Below are positions 46,870 to 59,139 of a DNA stretch of 64,000 nt, piece after piece (the first letter of the stretch is position 1; each line of letters begins with the position of its first letter). The position numbers and the translations under genes were made by a program. The notes under the pieces were generated by a model. It was not told the origin of the DNA. It was given only the letters and a program-made list of their open reading frames with translations, and searched no databases. This stretch comes from Gigaspora margarita (taxonomy: Eukaryota > Glomeromycota > Glomeromycetes > Diversisporales > Gigasporaceae): positions 203,146 to 267,145 of the forward strand of contig WTPW01000350.1 in the NCBI GenBank assembly GCA_009809945.1. Direction: 5' to 3'.

Positions 46870-48315
46870 AATTTTCTAAAAAATATAATAAAACTAAACT
46901 AAAAATCTGACTATTATTAAAACTATCTAATCAAGTCATTTTAATCTAAATCATATCCTGAGACAAGTCTGATCTCATTATAGTAGTGCAAAAACTTAGG
47001 CTTTAAATATATTTTAAATTATTAAGAACTACTATGCTTCACTTCTATAATACTCTTAAAGTAAAGCTGCTTTACAAAACTTTACACAATCTGCTCATAG
47101 TTCATTTACAATTCTTTTACAACCAATTCACAATTTATTCACAATTCCTATAACCAGGAGCCAACAATAACCAGTTTTTACAACAAACAATAATCTGTAT
47201 TTCCAAGCTTTTGCCACAACCAAATAGCTTGTAATTTTGAATGACTTGGATCACTAGAGTTTTTTGGTATTACCAATTTGCAATTAAAATCACAGATTAA
47301 AATTTATAACTATAACAATATATTAAAATATATATTAACTTGTCTTTTTTAATTTTATTTATTAAAATTTTTTCTTGCAAATTAGCTTTATTAGCCCAAC
47401 AGATATTTTTATATTAGCAATTCTTAATTGTTTTGCCTAGTAGCATTTTCACTTTTTTCAGATTTCAAATATCATTCATATACTTTTTTATCTTTGTATA
47501 TCTATACTTTGTTGTAGCAGATTTTAGAAATTAATTTGTTTAGTAAGATTTATATTCTTAGCAAACTTTAAATACAATCTAATATATTCCTTATTTTTGG
47601 TTATATAGAAACTTAATATATTTGATACTTGAATATAATTTATATTTATACAATTGCTATTATAATGTAAAATTTGCTAAAAATAAATTAGTAATTCAAT
47701 AATATGTATATATTATTGTTTACAAAGTATAACTTACTATAAATAACAAAATCTCTTTCATTTTCTATTTTAACTTTTTCTATTTTTTTTCTTAGCCAAA
47801 AACTTTTACTTTTCATTAGTAACTCTTAATTATTTAAAAAATTCATATATTATTAAAAAGAAAAAGGATAAAATAATAGAAAAATTCAAATCAAAAATCT
47901 GAGCAATAACAAAAAAATAATATAAAGTATAAATAAAAGTTAGAGAATAAGATTATTATATATTGTTAATATGATGCCTAACTGGTTATTTCTAAAATAA
48001 AGTTTGTAGTATATATATTAGAAATGATTCAATAATATATAAAAAGTTTCAACAGATTGCATATTAAATCAACTATATATCCATATTAAATTTGATTGAA
48101 TCTCAAATATGTCAATTAACTAATGCATCTGTGATCTGTGTAATATAAATTTTAAGGTATATAAAAATAAATAAATAAGTTCATAAATCTGCCTATATGA
48201 TTGAATCTAAAATATATCAATTGACTAATACATTTGTAATCTGTATAATTTAAATTTTAGAATGTATCAAAATAAATAAACAATTTTACAAATTTGTTTA
48301 TATAAAAATTTCAAT
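46870..48315. other. Stretch without a supported gene
   Basis: AT-rich sequence with two diverged direct copies of a 'tctgcctatatgattgaatc' type phrase (about 48060-48200 and 48190-48300). No coding, RNA or terminal-repeat signal is convincing. Confidence 0.45.
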
Positions 48316-48320
48316 TATTA

Positions 48321-49157
48321 TAAAATGCACTTATGGTATTTTACCACTATAGGTAAATTAGATTTGCAAATCTGTGTAACAAAACAAAAAAATATATTTT
48401 TATAAAGCAAAAAATAAATTTTGAATACTTTAGAGTTAGAGTGAAGTCTGGGATTTTATTGGGACATTAGTATATACAAAATTTAGCAGGAAATTTTTTT
48501 TAGTAGAGCCCCAAAGTTGGTTTCATAAGCAAAATTTTGAGATATGAATGTTTTTTTAAAAAAAGTAAACAAAAAAACAAAATTTTATGTTACACTTGAT
48601 CTTAAATTTTGATTGGCTATTCTAATAGTTTCATATAATATGGTGTAAAACACCATAGGTGTGTTTTAGTAAAACTCAAAATTTTACTAATTGATTATAT
48701 TTTTTTTGTATTCAGTAAACTTGTTTAGTACAAAAAATATATCAAATTGGCATATTTTATTTTTTTACTTTTCTTAAAATTTGAAGAATGTTTAAAAATT
48801 TCGGGTCTACTAAAATGCACCTATGGTATTTTACACCATATTACACAAAACCATTAGAATATCCAATTAAAATTTAAGATCAGATGTAACATAAAATTTT
48901 GGTTTTTTGTTTATTTTTTAAAAAAACAATCATATTGCAAAAGTTTGCTTATGAAACTACTTTTGGGGCTCTAATAAAAAAAATTTCTTGCTAAATTTTG
49001 TATATACTAATGCCCTAATAAAATCCCAGGCCTCACCCTAACCCTAAAGTAATGAAATTTTATTTTTTGTTTTATAAAAAATTTATTTTTTTGTTTTTGT
49101 TACACAGATTTGCAAATTTAATTTATCTATAGTGTAAAACACTATAGGCGCATTTTA
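48321..49157. repeat. Nested palindrome, ~0.84 kb outer and ~0.2 kb inner
   Basis: Outer ends carry taaaatgcacttatggtatt and its complement near 49157. An inner pair at about 48640-48840 carries a related 'aaaatgcacctatggtattt' end sequence. The arms share gatttgcaaatctgtgtaac. The right arm contains cctcaccctaaccctaaag. It resembles one palindromic element inserted into another of the same family. Confidence 0.65.
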
Positions 49158-49159
49158 TA

Positions 49160-49660
49160 TTATCCAAAAAATTTTTATCAAAAATTTAAAATTAATATAC
49201 TGAAATAATATATTTTTTAATGCTAAACAAGTTTATTTAAAGCAAAAAGTTAGAATCAATTATTAAAATTTAAAAAATTGTATAATTTTTTAATAAAATA
49301 TACAAATTTCTATGATTTTCTAAATTTTACTAATTGATTCTAATTTTTTGCTTTAAGTAAAATTGTTAAGCACCAAAAAAATATATTATTTTGCATATTT
49401 TATTTTTTTTAAAGTTTGAGTCAAAAATGCTTAATTTTGAAATTTTGATAAAAATTTTTAATATTAAGTATCCTTTCTTCAAATTTTTAAAAAAATAAAA
49501 AATAAAATATACCAATTTGATATATTTTTAGTGCTAAACAAGTTTAATCAGTGCAAGAAGTTATAATTAATTAATAAAATTTTAAATAAAATAATATTTT
49601 TTAGAAATATTATATTTATAATATTGTATTATATATAATACTCTATAAATAGAGTAAAGA
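49160..49660. repeat. Decayed inverted repeat, AT-rich
   Basis: The phrases aaaatttttatcaaaaattt and its complement, and ttgattctaattttttgctt and its complement, form an imperfect hairpin at about 49165-49465. The rest is AT-rich with no gene. Confidence 0.45.
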
Positions 49661-49667
49661 GATGGTA

Positions 49668-49774
49668 AAAAAAGTTGAAATTATATATAAGAAACCTGAC
49701 TATTTATATATTAAGAGAAAGAGAAGGAGTAGGCCCCTAATAAAAAATAATTAAATAATTAATAGCATGGTTCT
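49668..49774 (+). mobile_element. PIF/Harbinger-like 150-bp MITE, truncated copy 5
   Basis: It matches the right two-thirds of the family (gtaaaaaaagttgaaattat through a taatagcatggtt phrase) but lacks the ggagagtgacaaaaatcagg start. Confidence 0.65.
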
Positions 49775-50154
49775 AATACAGAGAAACATTTTTTGTTAGT
49801 AATGCAACAGAGGTTACTCTAGTAAAATATAAGATATTTGAGAATTTTGGAAAGTATTTTAATATAGGATATTATATAACATGGTGTTATAAATATAATT
49901 TTTCTATTTTTTAATAATTTTATTAAGTCTTCCAGGCTGATAGCATAGTGGTTATGCTCTGAGGATGCAAATCAAAAGGTTGCCAGTTCAATTTTCAGTA
50001 GTGGCGAAAACATAAAACTATATTGCAGGTTTTTTCATATTGGGAATACTCTGTATAGATCAGAGAGTTTAATTAGGCAATACCCGTAGTGGGTTGCAGG
50101 TATGGTAGCTAGTATGGAACTTTCGGGCGTACTACTTAAACTAGATACCAAAAG

Positions 50155-53100
50155 TAGGGATGTTACAGTCTGTTCTGGTTTGGTCTTGGTTCGAAAAACT
50201 GGTCCGAGTAGCAGACCACAAACTGGACCAAATTTCATAAACTAGTCCATGGACCGGTCCTAGTTTAGTCCGGTTCAAGGACCGGTCTGCTGCAGCCAAT
50301 AGGATTGGAGAATTTTGACTATTGTAACATACACAAATTCTTTACATGTTCTTTTAAGTCCTGTACCACACAAACCTGTAAGTAATTTTATAATACGTTT
50401 ACTTAAATATACTTTTCTAATTACTTCGTTTTATTTTCAAAAAAAAACAGATTTTTCAAACATTTTAAAAGAAATTATAGACAAAGTACAGAAGTTTTGG
50501 TAGGCAAAATGCTTTTTGATCTTTCTTTCAAAGTCATTTTGAAGTTATATTTTAGCATTACTAGTAAGACTAATCAATATTTTTTTAATGATACCTTTTA
50601 TTATAATGGTACCAAGAAATTATTATGTATTAAACAATTGATTATTTTTATATTTCTAAGTATGATCCTTTATTCAATTTCGCCTGATCCAACTTTAACA
50701 CAAAGATATGCTCTTGCTGTTTCAGAATGAAGACGATTATGAGTTCTGAAAATAGTGTTACCAGTCACAGAGAAAGCTTGTTTGCAAGCAACACTAGTTG
50801 CTTGGATACTTAGACAGTCTGACGCCATTTTTGAGAGAATCAGGTAAGTTTTTTGATTTGCCTTCCACCATTCCAATAGGATTGTGTTTTCTTCAATTGT
50901 TTCCATTGCAATGTAATGATCTAATTCATTAGTAATAGTAGATTCTTCATTAGTATAGTTAGAAACCGAGGGTTCTGCAGCTTCGAATTTGTTATGCCAC
51001 TTCCAAAAAAACTTTTAAGCAGTTTTGATTGGACTTTCTTCATCATTATTAGAGACAGGTGAAGTTTGTTGATATTCATATATATATTGGCTTATAATTT
51101 CTTGAACTATTTTCTTGGTACTAATAGCTTCTTCTATGCTAAATATTTTAAATTTTGCACAAGGATCAAGACATCAAATACAACAGAAGGTTCGCCCATT
51201 ATGGCCCAATATTCCTCGATTTTTTGACGAATTGATGTAGCAGCCAGATGTTGAGAAAATTCTTCTTTTTCGATATAGATATCTAAGTAGTTTTGAATAC
51301 TTAAAAAAACCAAACGAATATTATCTATAGTTGGATAAAATAATGCTGAAAGTAATTTTATTATAGCCTTAATTGGTTCTAGTAGAGTAAGTACGTTCTA
51401 AAAATTGTTGTTAGTTTATTGGTTTTTTTTTTATTACTTTTTAATTACTTTTCACTAACCTTTAAATTTTGTTGTTTGTTGATATTTGAATATAATAAAT
51501 TGATTGATGGATGGTCAGCTGCAAGCAATTTAAAGGGTGTTTCTATTTTTTTCATTTTTTGTAGCATGTAATACATGCTATTCTATCGGGTTTTGATGTC
51601 TAACTCAGCTTTTAGGTATGGAATTCCTTTAAGCTTGCATAGCTCATGTAAATCATCACAGAAACGAGTTGATACTCTAATTTTTGACATTAGGGTTCGA
51701 ACTTTTTTTACTGACGAACTAACCATTTTTAATCCTTGTTTGGCAGCCAGATTAAGTACATGAGCTGCACAATGATAGTGCGAAAACCCGATTCCATCAA
51801 ATTCTTGTTGCAATTCTTCCATGATTAACTTTTCACAAACAATCATTGCGGATTCATTATCTGTAGTAAGTGCCAAGATTTTGTCTTTAATATTAAAATT
51901 TAAAAGGAGGTTATTAATGGCATCTGCTATATTTATACCCATATGTCTGCCATTAAAAGGAATAATATCCAAAAGAAAATGCTGCATTTTCCAGTTAAAA
52001 TCTACATAATAAATAGTAACATCAAGAAATGCCTCAAAATTCTAGGATGTCCATATATCGGCGGTCAAAAAAACTTTTCCAGAAATTCTCACAAGATTAT
52101 TAACTATTCTACTTCGCCTAATTTCAAATTTATTAACAATCATCATTTTTGCAGCTTGTCGTATTGGAACTATATTCCAAGGATCAATAAAATTAATAAA
52201 TTCGTTAAAATATAGATTCTCAACAACGGTGAAGGGTTGTTGGTCGGCAATAATCCAGAAATCAATTTTTTGTCTCTTTTTCTTTGTTCATTATCACTAT
52301 ACGGATCTGTTCTAGGAAAATGAAGAATTGTTTAATATCATGCAGGTGCTATGATTTTATGTTTATTAAAATGTTATTGCAAAGTTAAAATACTAGTGGT
52401 TTTTGAAAAGACTTGTTTACACTTTAGGCATACAGGAACTCCAGGATAAGAAGTCATTTTGGTGTCAAAATAGGGTCAAATCGCCGAACTCTTTGTTCTT
52501 CTTGGTTTATAATTACTTTGGAATGGCAAACTAATAGTGTTGGTTTTTTGAGATGCTTAACTAGTGGTGTCAGATATACTATCTTCTTCAAAAAGAGCAT
52601 TAATATTTTCAGGGCTAAAAGGTATATAATTTTCAGAAAGGTTGGGTTTCTCCATTTTTTTTCAATGAGAAATTAAAAACAAGGATGTAGTATGTACGTT
52701 TTTTATAAAATTTATTATTAATAATTTTTATTCTTATTTTAGATATAAACCACGATTAATATATTACTTTTATTTCTAATTATGTTATCTCAAGATTTTT
52801 TTTTAAGGCCATGGGATTATTGTTTTTTTTTTAAACATGATTAATACGATTAACCTGTTTGGATTGCATTATCTCAAAAATTTTTTTTAAAACCACAAGA
52901 TTATTGATCTTTTTTTTTGATCATGATTAATACGATTAACCTTTTTGGTATCTTTTATTTTTAGTGGTCTCTTTGTTATTACGATTTATCTCAAATTGGC
53001 TTATTAGTGTATGCACGATAGTTTTAAAAAAAACTTTATACTGTTCTACTATTCGTGAGGTTCTGGTTACTAACTTGTATTGGATCATAGATCTTTTTTT

Positions 53101-54010
53101 TCTTGTTAAAATTTTTTTTAGATTCAAACCAGTTGCTTTAATGAGAAATTTGATATTTGGGAATTTAATCATGGGAATTATAACATAATATCCAATGATA
53201 TATAAAACACAAAATAGCAGTAAGTTTCTTTATTTTATTAAAGAGATTTATTTGTGATTTGTGTTTTCATTTATATTCTTGTTTTATGAATTTTAATTTA
53301 AATAAAAAAAATATATAATTCGATTTACTCAAAAAAATCAAATTTGATTAAATTTTGTATTGAGATTTCGAATAGACTATATTATTATATAATGTGATTT
53401 TTTATATAAATAAAAATATAAAAGTATAATTACTTGTAATAAAAAGATAATTATAAAGCAGAAACGGATATAAAAATTATCCTGTTTGGGTTGTCAGGAA
53501 CTAGTAAATTTTTTAACCTTAATTCAGTTTTTAGCAATTAAAGGTTATGCACAAAAACCAATTCCAGTAAATCGATTTTAACTGAAGAATATGCTTGTAA
53601 TATTATTTTAAAACAAGTTTGATTTAGCCTCAATTGCATAGTTATTATTTAAAGTAATATATAAAATATACAGTATAACCCCAAACTGATTCTGCCAAAA
53701 TCAATAATCTGTAATAACTGATAATAAATTGATCAACCACAAATATTCAATAATCAAAACTTGATAACGAGCCTGATCAAGCAAATTAAAAATCGTTGCT
53801 GGAGGTTTTTTTTAAGTCAATTTTTTTTTCTAAGCCAATTATTTTTAATTTGACTTTCTCTTTTTTTAACCTGCTTTTTTTAATTTTTACTTTTTTTTTT
53901 TTTAGAGACGGACCAATCCGAACTGGACCCAATTTATGGACCGTGGACTGCTTAAACTGGTTCAAAAGACCAGTTCAGACCACGGTCCTTGTCGGACCGT
54001 AACATCTCTA
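50155..54010 (-). mobile_element. 3.86-kb hAT transposon, structurally complete but inactive
   Basis: The ends TAGGGATGTTAC and (complement of right) TAGAGATGTTAC are flanked by the exact 8-bp duplication accaaaag at 50147-50154 and 54011-54018. Subterminal arrays of 'ggaccggtc/ctggtccg' words lie at both ends. The minus strand encodes a decayed transposase (50670-52655). The 1.3 kb upstream of it contains a ~110-bp tandem duplication (around 52790-52950, with a gattaatacgattaacct phrase) and frames without recognised function. Confidence 0.9.
50670..52655 (-). pseudogene. hAT transposase (BED zinc finger, RNase H-like core, hAT dimerisation end)
   Basis: It starts MEKPNLSENYIPFSPENINA at 52655. 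A BED finger follows (PVCLKCKQVF then HFNKHK). Then come FLTADIWTS with the first catalytic Asp, ILALTTDNESAMIV with the second, and HYHCAAHVLNLAAKQGLKMV. The C-terminus holds LLEWWKANQKTYLILSKMAS and DCLSIQATSVACKQAFS, the hAT dimerisation region. Length is about 660 codons, normal for the family. Several in-frame stops occur (for example in place of the BED Trp in SAI-PYFDTK), mostly explained by CAA/CAG or TGG transitions. At least one frame change lies between about 51580 and 50910. It is therefore inactive, but ends and sequence are well enough preserved to suggest moderate age. Confidence 0.85.
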
Positions 54011-54399
54011 ACCAAAAGTGCACGTGTGGCTAGTTGTACTCTCGTCTATACAGGGACCCAGAAAGTGGCACTGCAGTAGTGGGGATCAAACCCCCAAAAA
54101 AGAAATAAGTTAGAACCCGATTTGGATTAACCAAAGTCACGAGACATAATATGAGGCCTAAGTCTAAGAAGATACTACATGAACTCGTGGTGCAAGATGT
54201 TCTGAGGTGTCGTCCGATTGTACCGATATCTGACCTAATAGTCAGAGTATTCCGGCCAATTAAAGGCGGTGCTAGGAGGATAAATACTCGGTGCCCACCA
54301 GGTATGTGAGCAGTTGAAATAGACTAGTCAAATGTAGTGCTACATAGAAAATAGCTAATATGTACATTTGTTAGTTAATAATTAATTAATTAATAAAAT

Positions 54400-54760
54400 A
54401 TTAAGTACATGTAAGCAACCGGTTCAAGTTAAAAAAAATAATAATAAATTTATTAATAAAATTATACAAAATGCTATAACTCTCTAAATTTTACTAATTG
54501 ATTTTAACTTTGTGCTTTAGATAAACATATGCATATATTATAAACCTTGAACATGTTCATAAATCTTGAATTAAATCTAAACTGAACTTTTTTTAAATTC
54601 GTTTTCAGTTTACATTTAAAATTTTAAGTTCAAATTTAGGTTTAGGTTCAAAAATTTTTTCAAGTTTAGGTTTAGGTTCATTAAATCTAAAGCTAAACTT
54701 TTATTGAACTAATTAATTCAAAATAAATTTTTTTATATATACTAAATTTAGTACAATAGC
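54400..54760. other. Stretch without a supported gene
   Basis: AT-rich sequence with a 'tttaggttcaaatttagg' style simple repeat (54600-54700). It recurs near 56450 as gttcaagtttaggtttgg. Nothing else is seen. Confidence 0.45.
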
Positions 54761-54765
54761 CAAAT

Positions 54766-54946
54766 AGGACCCCGAAATATTCATAGATAGTTCAGGTTAA
54801 TTATAGAGTTACTAAAAAAGGAAAAATCTGCAGAAAAAACTTTAAAAATAAGCAAAAAAATTACTATAAATAGAAAAGATCTGCATAAAAAACCTCAAAA
54901 ATAAGCAAACTCATATCTGACCTATCTATGTATATTTCGGGGTCCT
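54766..54946. mobile_element. 181-bp hAT-like MITE
   Basis: The ends aggaccccgaaatat and complement are flanked by agccaaat at 54758-54765 and 54947-54954 (exact). The interior is two direct half-units around atctgcagaaaaaac and atctgcataaaaaac. A sister copy is at 25423-25600. The stretch 54955-55476 is AT-rich with no gene. Confidence 0.85.
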
Positions 54947-55479
54947 AGCCAAATACATACTTGTTAATAATAATAAAATTTTAATTCACAGTGCATTTCA
55001 TCTAAAGCCAACCTATTTTATATATAGGCACTAATTTTTTAGCTACTGTATAACCTAATTATCCAATAAAAATGCAGAAAAACTTAATACAATTTTAAAT
55101 TTTATTAATAAAAATTAAAATTTTGTTAATAAATTCAAATTTTGTTATGTTTTTTTATATATAAATGCCAAAATTTTAAATCATATATAAATTTAAATTA
55201 AAATAACTTACTAAAAACAAAAAATATTAAAATTTATTTTGATAGTTTAATAGGCTTTTGTTTAAACTATTAAACTATTAAAAAATTTTTTAAATATCTT
55301 TTGTTTTTAAAAAGTTATATTAATTTAAAAATTTTTATAATTAAAAGGTGATGGCTTTTCGTAAAATGCACTATACAATTAAAAGATTTGTATATATTGT
55401 TTTATCTATAGTAGTTAATGATGCTATTTATAAATAATGTGTTTTAAAAGTATATTAGTTAAAAATTATTGAAGTTAGG

Positions 55480-56384
55480 GGGCTTCCAGAAATTACGTAA
55501 TATTTTTGTTACTAATAAATTTCAAAATTTTACCCCATTCATCCACACCTGATACTCTATTAGCCAATCAAATTTTATATTTTTAAAAATTTATTCATAT
55601 GTTCAATTTATGAAATTGATAATAACTATTGCTCTACTGGACAAATTTAGATGATTTAACTACCAAAATATTCGTCTCACTGAGACGATTCTAACAAGCC
55701 CAAAATCGTTAAAATCTAATTACAGGGTCCCAAGATTGTTCAACTTTTGTGTAATTTTAATAGTGATTTTTAGAATCACTAAGTAAATATCTTTAATATT
55801 GAATAACTTTTGATCCACTGGCCCGTTTTGGATGATTTAACTACCAAAATGTTCGTCTTAGTGAGACGATTCTAACAAGCCCAAAATCGCTAAATTCTAA
55901 TCACAGGATTTCAAGATCGATAAAGATTTTATTGTTTGTTTAACAATACAAATCTTTATCGATCTTGGAATCCTGTAATTAGAATTTAGCGGTTTTGGGC
56001 TTGTTAGAATCGTCTCACTGAGACGAACATTTTGGTAGTTAAATCATCCAAAACGGGCCAGTGGATCAAAAGTTATTCAATATTAAAGATATTTACTTAG
56101 TGATTCTAAAAAATCACTATTAAAATTACACAAAAGTTGAATGTTCTTGGGACCCTGTGATTAGATTTTAACGATTTTGGGCTTGTTAGAATCGTCTCAG
56201 TGAGACGAACATTTTGGTAGCTAAATCATCTAAATCGGTCCAGTAGAGCAATAGTTATTAATAATTTTATAATTTTATACTTTTGGCCAAAATTATAAAA
56301 TTTTGACCAGAATTATAATTATAACCTGATATTTTCGGGACCCCACCCACCCACTAAAAAATTACGTAATTTCTGGAAGCCCCC
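55480..56384 (-). mobile_element. 905-bp foldback element, PIF/Harbinger-like, copy 2
   Basis: TTA lies at 55477-55479 and 56385-56387, with ends gggggcttccagaaattacg and complement. It has the same length and near-identical sequence as 15175-16079 in opposite orientation, and is likewise palindromic throughout. Confidence 0.9.
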
Positions 56385-56632
56385 TTATCAATTCAAAGTA
56401 AAAACTAACATATGCAATATAACTATCTACTAAACATAACTGGTCTTGTCTGGTTCAAGTTCAAGTCTGGTTCAGTTTAGTTCAAGTTTAGGTTTGGTTT
56501 AAGTAACAACACTGCTTATAAGTGCTAGAAAAAAAATACTAGCTAGTTTATTATTGCAAATTTGTACAAAACTGTACTAAAAAAATTTCTAATAATTACT
56601 AGTAAGAAAAACAAAATTAGATATATAGAAAT

Positions 56633-56851
56633 TAGAGTTCTGTAATTTGATTTAATCTTCAAATATTTGAATCAAATATTTGATCAAATTTAAATTCAAA
56701 TTTGACTATATTTGTTTGATCAAATTCAAATATGACCAAATTTGATTTGATAATTTGAAAAATTGCTATTAAAAATTCAAATTCAAATATTTGAATCAAA
56801 TCAAATTCAAATTGATCTAAAATTTGATTTGATTTGAATTTAAGAACCCTA
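56633..56851. mobile_element. 219-bp hAT-like MITE rich in 'tcaaat'
   Basis: The ends tagagttc and (complement of right) tagggttc are flanked by atagaaat (56625-56632) and ataaaaat (56852-56859). It is a sister of 31758-32043. The region 56860-57230 is AT-rich with nothing recognised. Confidence 0.75.
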
Positions 56852-57234
56852 ATAAAAATAGTATTAGTGATTTAAATAGTATTCTAAAAAGTAGAATTTG
56901 GTAGCAATATAATTATTACAAGAGCTAACTATTTTTTTTGCTTAAATTCATTTTTACAATAAAATTATTATAAAAATCATCAATTTTTCAAAATTTTACT
57001 ATAAAAACCAATCTAAAGAACTTAAACAATTTTATATCTAAAATACATCTTTTCAAATACTAACCCTTGTACTAAAGTTAAATAAAAAGTTTTTCTATAT
57101 ACTAGGTAACTTACTTATAGGTTACAATATTAAAAATTTCAAATAATAATTGAATACTTCAAAGCAATCAATTAATAATTTCTCAAAAAAAAACTATATT
57201 TATATAATAGATTATTTCTATTATTAGAATTAGT

Positions 57235-57507
57235 TTGGTTATTATTTGGAAAGAGAGATGTGATTGGGTTATACAATGGAAAAGGCAAGTTGGTATAAAC
57301 AGAAGCATAAAGAAGAAATGCCAAGAGAAGAAAGTTATTTTGGCACTTCCTGTTGGCTCAAAGTCTTCATCATCAAGCAGAAAAAAAAATGAAGATAGGA
57401 AAAGAAGGAAGCAGGAACAATTAATAAGAGCTTCAAACTTGGTTGAAAGTTCAATTTTACGACAAATCACAGGGACGCACGGAGTAAGTTGGTGGGTGCA
57501 GAAGTAG
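57235..57507 (+). pseudogene. Possible LINE reverse-transcriptase C-terminal fragment
   Basis: A 90-codon frame begins VIIWKERCDWVIQWKRQVGI, continues with a Lys/Ser-rich piece (LPVGSKSSSSSRKKN) and ends near HGVSWWVQK. Its GC content is higher than its neighbours. It resembles the tail that follows the reverse transcriptase of LINE-like elements in such fungi ('IWxxRC...W' motif), by memory only. There is no upstream reverse transcriptase here. It may instead be a host exon. Confidence 0.35.
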
Positions 57508-57629
57508 CTTGATTATTTAGTATCTTTTGAAGGTAGCAGAACCTGGATATGTTCTCGAAGATATATGTAAGTGATGTCATGTATAAATTGGAGACTAACA
57601 AACATCAGTGCAACAACTATATACTCCCT

Positions 57630-58577
57630 TGACATTGATCACCAGATTTTTGAAAATCACATTACCTATTGACAATCGTAGCCAAATATACAATTTTTTT
57701 TTAATGAGAAAATTTAACTTGGCGTAGTAAGTAAAGTTGTGCAGAATAACGATTTGCATATACTCTAAAATTTTTAGGAATTTTAAATAAAATTTTATTA
57801 AGTCGTATTTAGCATTTTTGATCAAAAAAATGAAAATTAAAAAATTTTATATTAGTTTGATGCATTTTAAAACCCTATTATAAATAATAGTTGGTTTTAA
57901 AATATGTTATTCTCCATACCTAAAAGCATATAGGATTAAATTTTCATAGAGCAATTCAAAAAACTTCTCATAAACTATTGAGTTTAATTAAAAATTTTAA
58001 AAATCAAAAAACTGCAATTTTCGTACCTTAAAATTCGGTATAATTAACTGTTATAAAATTTTTATTAAAAATCTCCCAAAATAAAGTATTTAAGTATTTA
58101 TTATTTAATACATATATGATTATTTTTTTAAGCTATTTTAATACAAATTTTATAATGTTCTACTATATTGAATTTTAAGGTACGAAAATTGTAGTTTTTT
58201 GATTTTCAAAATTTTTAATTAAACTCAATAGTTTATGAGAAGTTTTTTGAATTGCTCTATGAAAATTTAATCCTATATGCTTTTAGGTATGGAGAATAAC
58301 ATATTTTAAAACCAATTATTATTTATAATAGGGTTTTAAAATGTGTCAACCTAATATAAAATTTTTTAATTTTCATTTTTTTGATCAAAAATGCTAAATA
58401 CGACTTAATAAAATTTTATTTAAAATTCCTAAAAATTTTAGAGTATATGCAAATCGTTATTCTGCACAACTTTACTTACTACGCCAAGTTTAATTTTCTC
58501 ATTAAAAAAAAAGTTGTATATTTGGCTACGATCGTCAATAGGTAACGTGATTTTCAAAAATCCGGTGATCAATGTCA
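57630..58577. mobile_element. 948-bp near-perfect palindrome
   Basis: Arms of about 0.47 kb, starting tgacattgatcaccagattt with the complement ending at 58577, are almost identical. Shared words include gttgtgcagaataacgattt and cattttaaaaccctattata. The spacer is only a few tens of bases around 58080-58120. No target duplication is obvious (ccct against gagg). The frame at 57595-57825 lies inside the arm and is not called a gene. Confidence 0.8.
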
Positions 58578-58599
58578 GAGGTGTGTACCTGGGCACTAA

Positions 58600-59139
58600 A
58601 GGAGTTGCCGGGTAATAGCCTATATTATAGTTAGAACATAGTTTTTTGTACTATAAAAAAATAAAAATAAAAATAATTAGTTTGGTAGATTTCAATAACT
58701 TTATTAATAAAATTTATGCAAAATATAATACTACGTTAAATCAAATTTAATATTAACATATTTTTTGTTTAATGCTGCTTTAACAACTCTTTTAATTTAT
58801 ATTTACATCTTCTATCTGAGATAACAACTTATCTACTTGCTACTATAGCACTAATTAGAAACCTTAAAGTAAATTAAAATATTGTATCACGTCTTATTGA
58901 TCTAATTCTATTAGTTGAGTACATCGCTTATACACTATCTCTAATGATATAAAGTATATTTGATTTAACACTCGATATATATACAAAAAAAATTTTTTTT
59001 TTGTAATGATCAAAAGGCTTATGCGTGAATTAATATCATTATAAGAAATCGACCAACCGATTTGAAAAAGTTAGTCTATAAGACGAAAATTAGTTTTAGC
59101 CAACTTTTTCATTATTAGCCAGGATTACCAATGGGCTCA
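58600..59139. other. 3' flank of the J-domain gene
   Basis: AT-rich sequence with no supported frame. It probably includes the former C-terminal part or 3' UTR of the J-domain gene, as well as sequence such as tgatgagcccattggtaatc near 59140. That phrase can be read as coding in another frame. Confidence 0.4.

Larger units (their letters stand above)
49929..54387 (+). mobile_element. tRNA-derived SINE, short form (head type 1), split by a hAT transposon
   Basis: The head at 49933-50005 has an A-box-like tagcatagtgg and a B-box-like ggttgccagttcaattt. The body continues gcaggtatggtagctagtat, is interrupted at 50155, and resumes at 54011 with accaaaagtgcacgtgtggc and ctagttgtactctcgtctat. Without the insert it is about 600 bp, matching 10346-10973. 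Flanking taataattttattaag and taataaaatattaag may be a diverged duplication, so outer limits are approximate. Confidence 0.7.
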
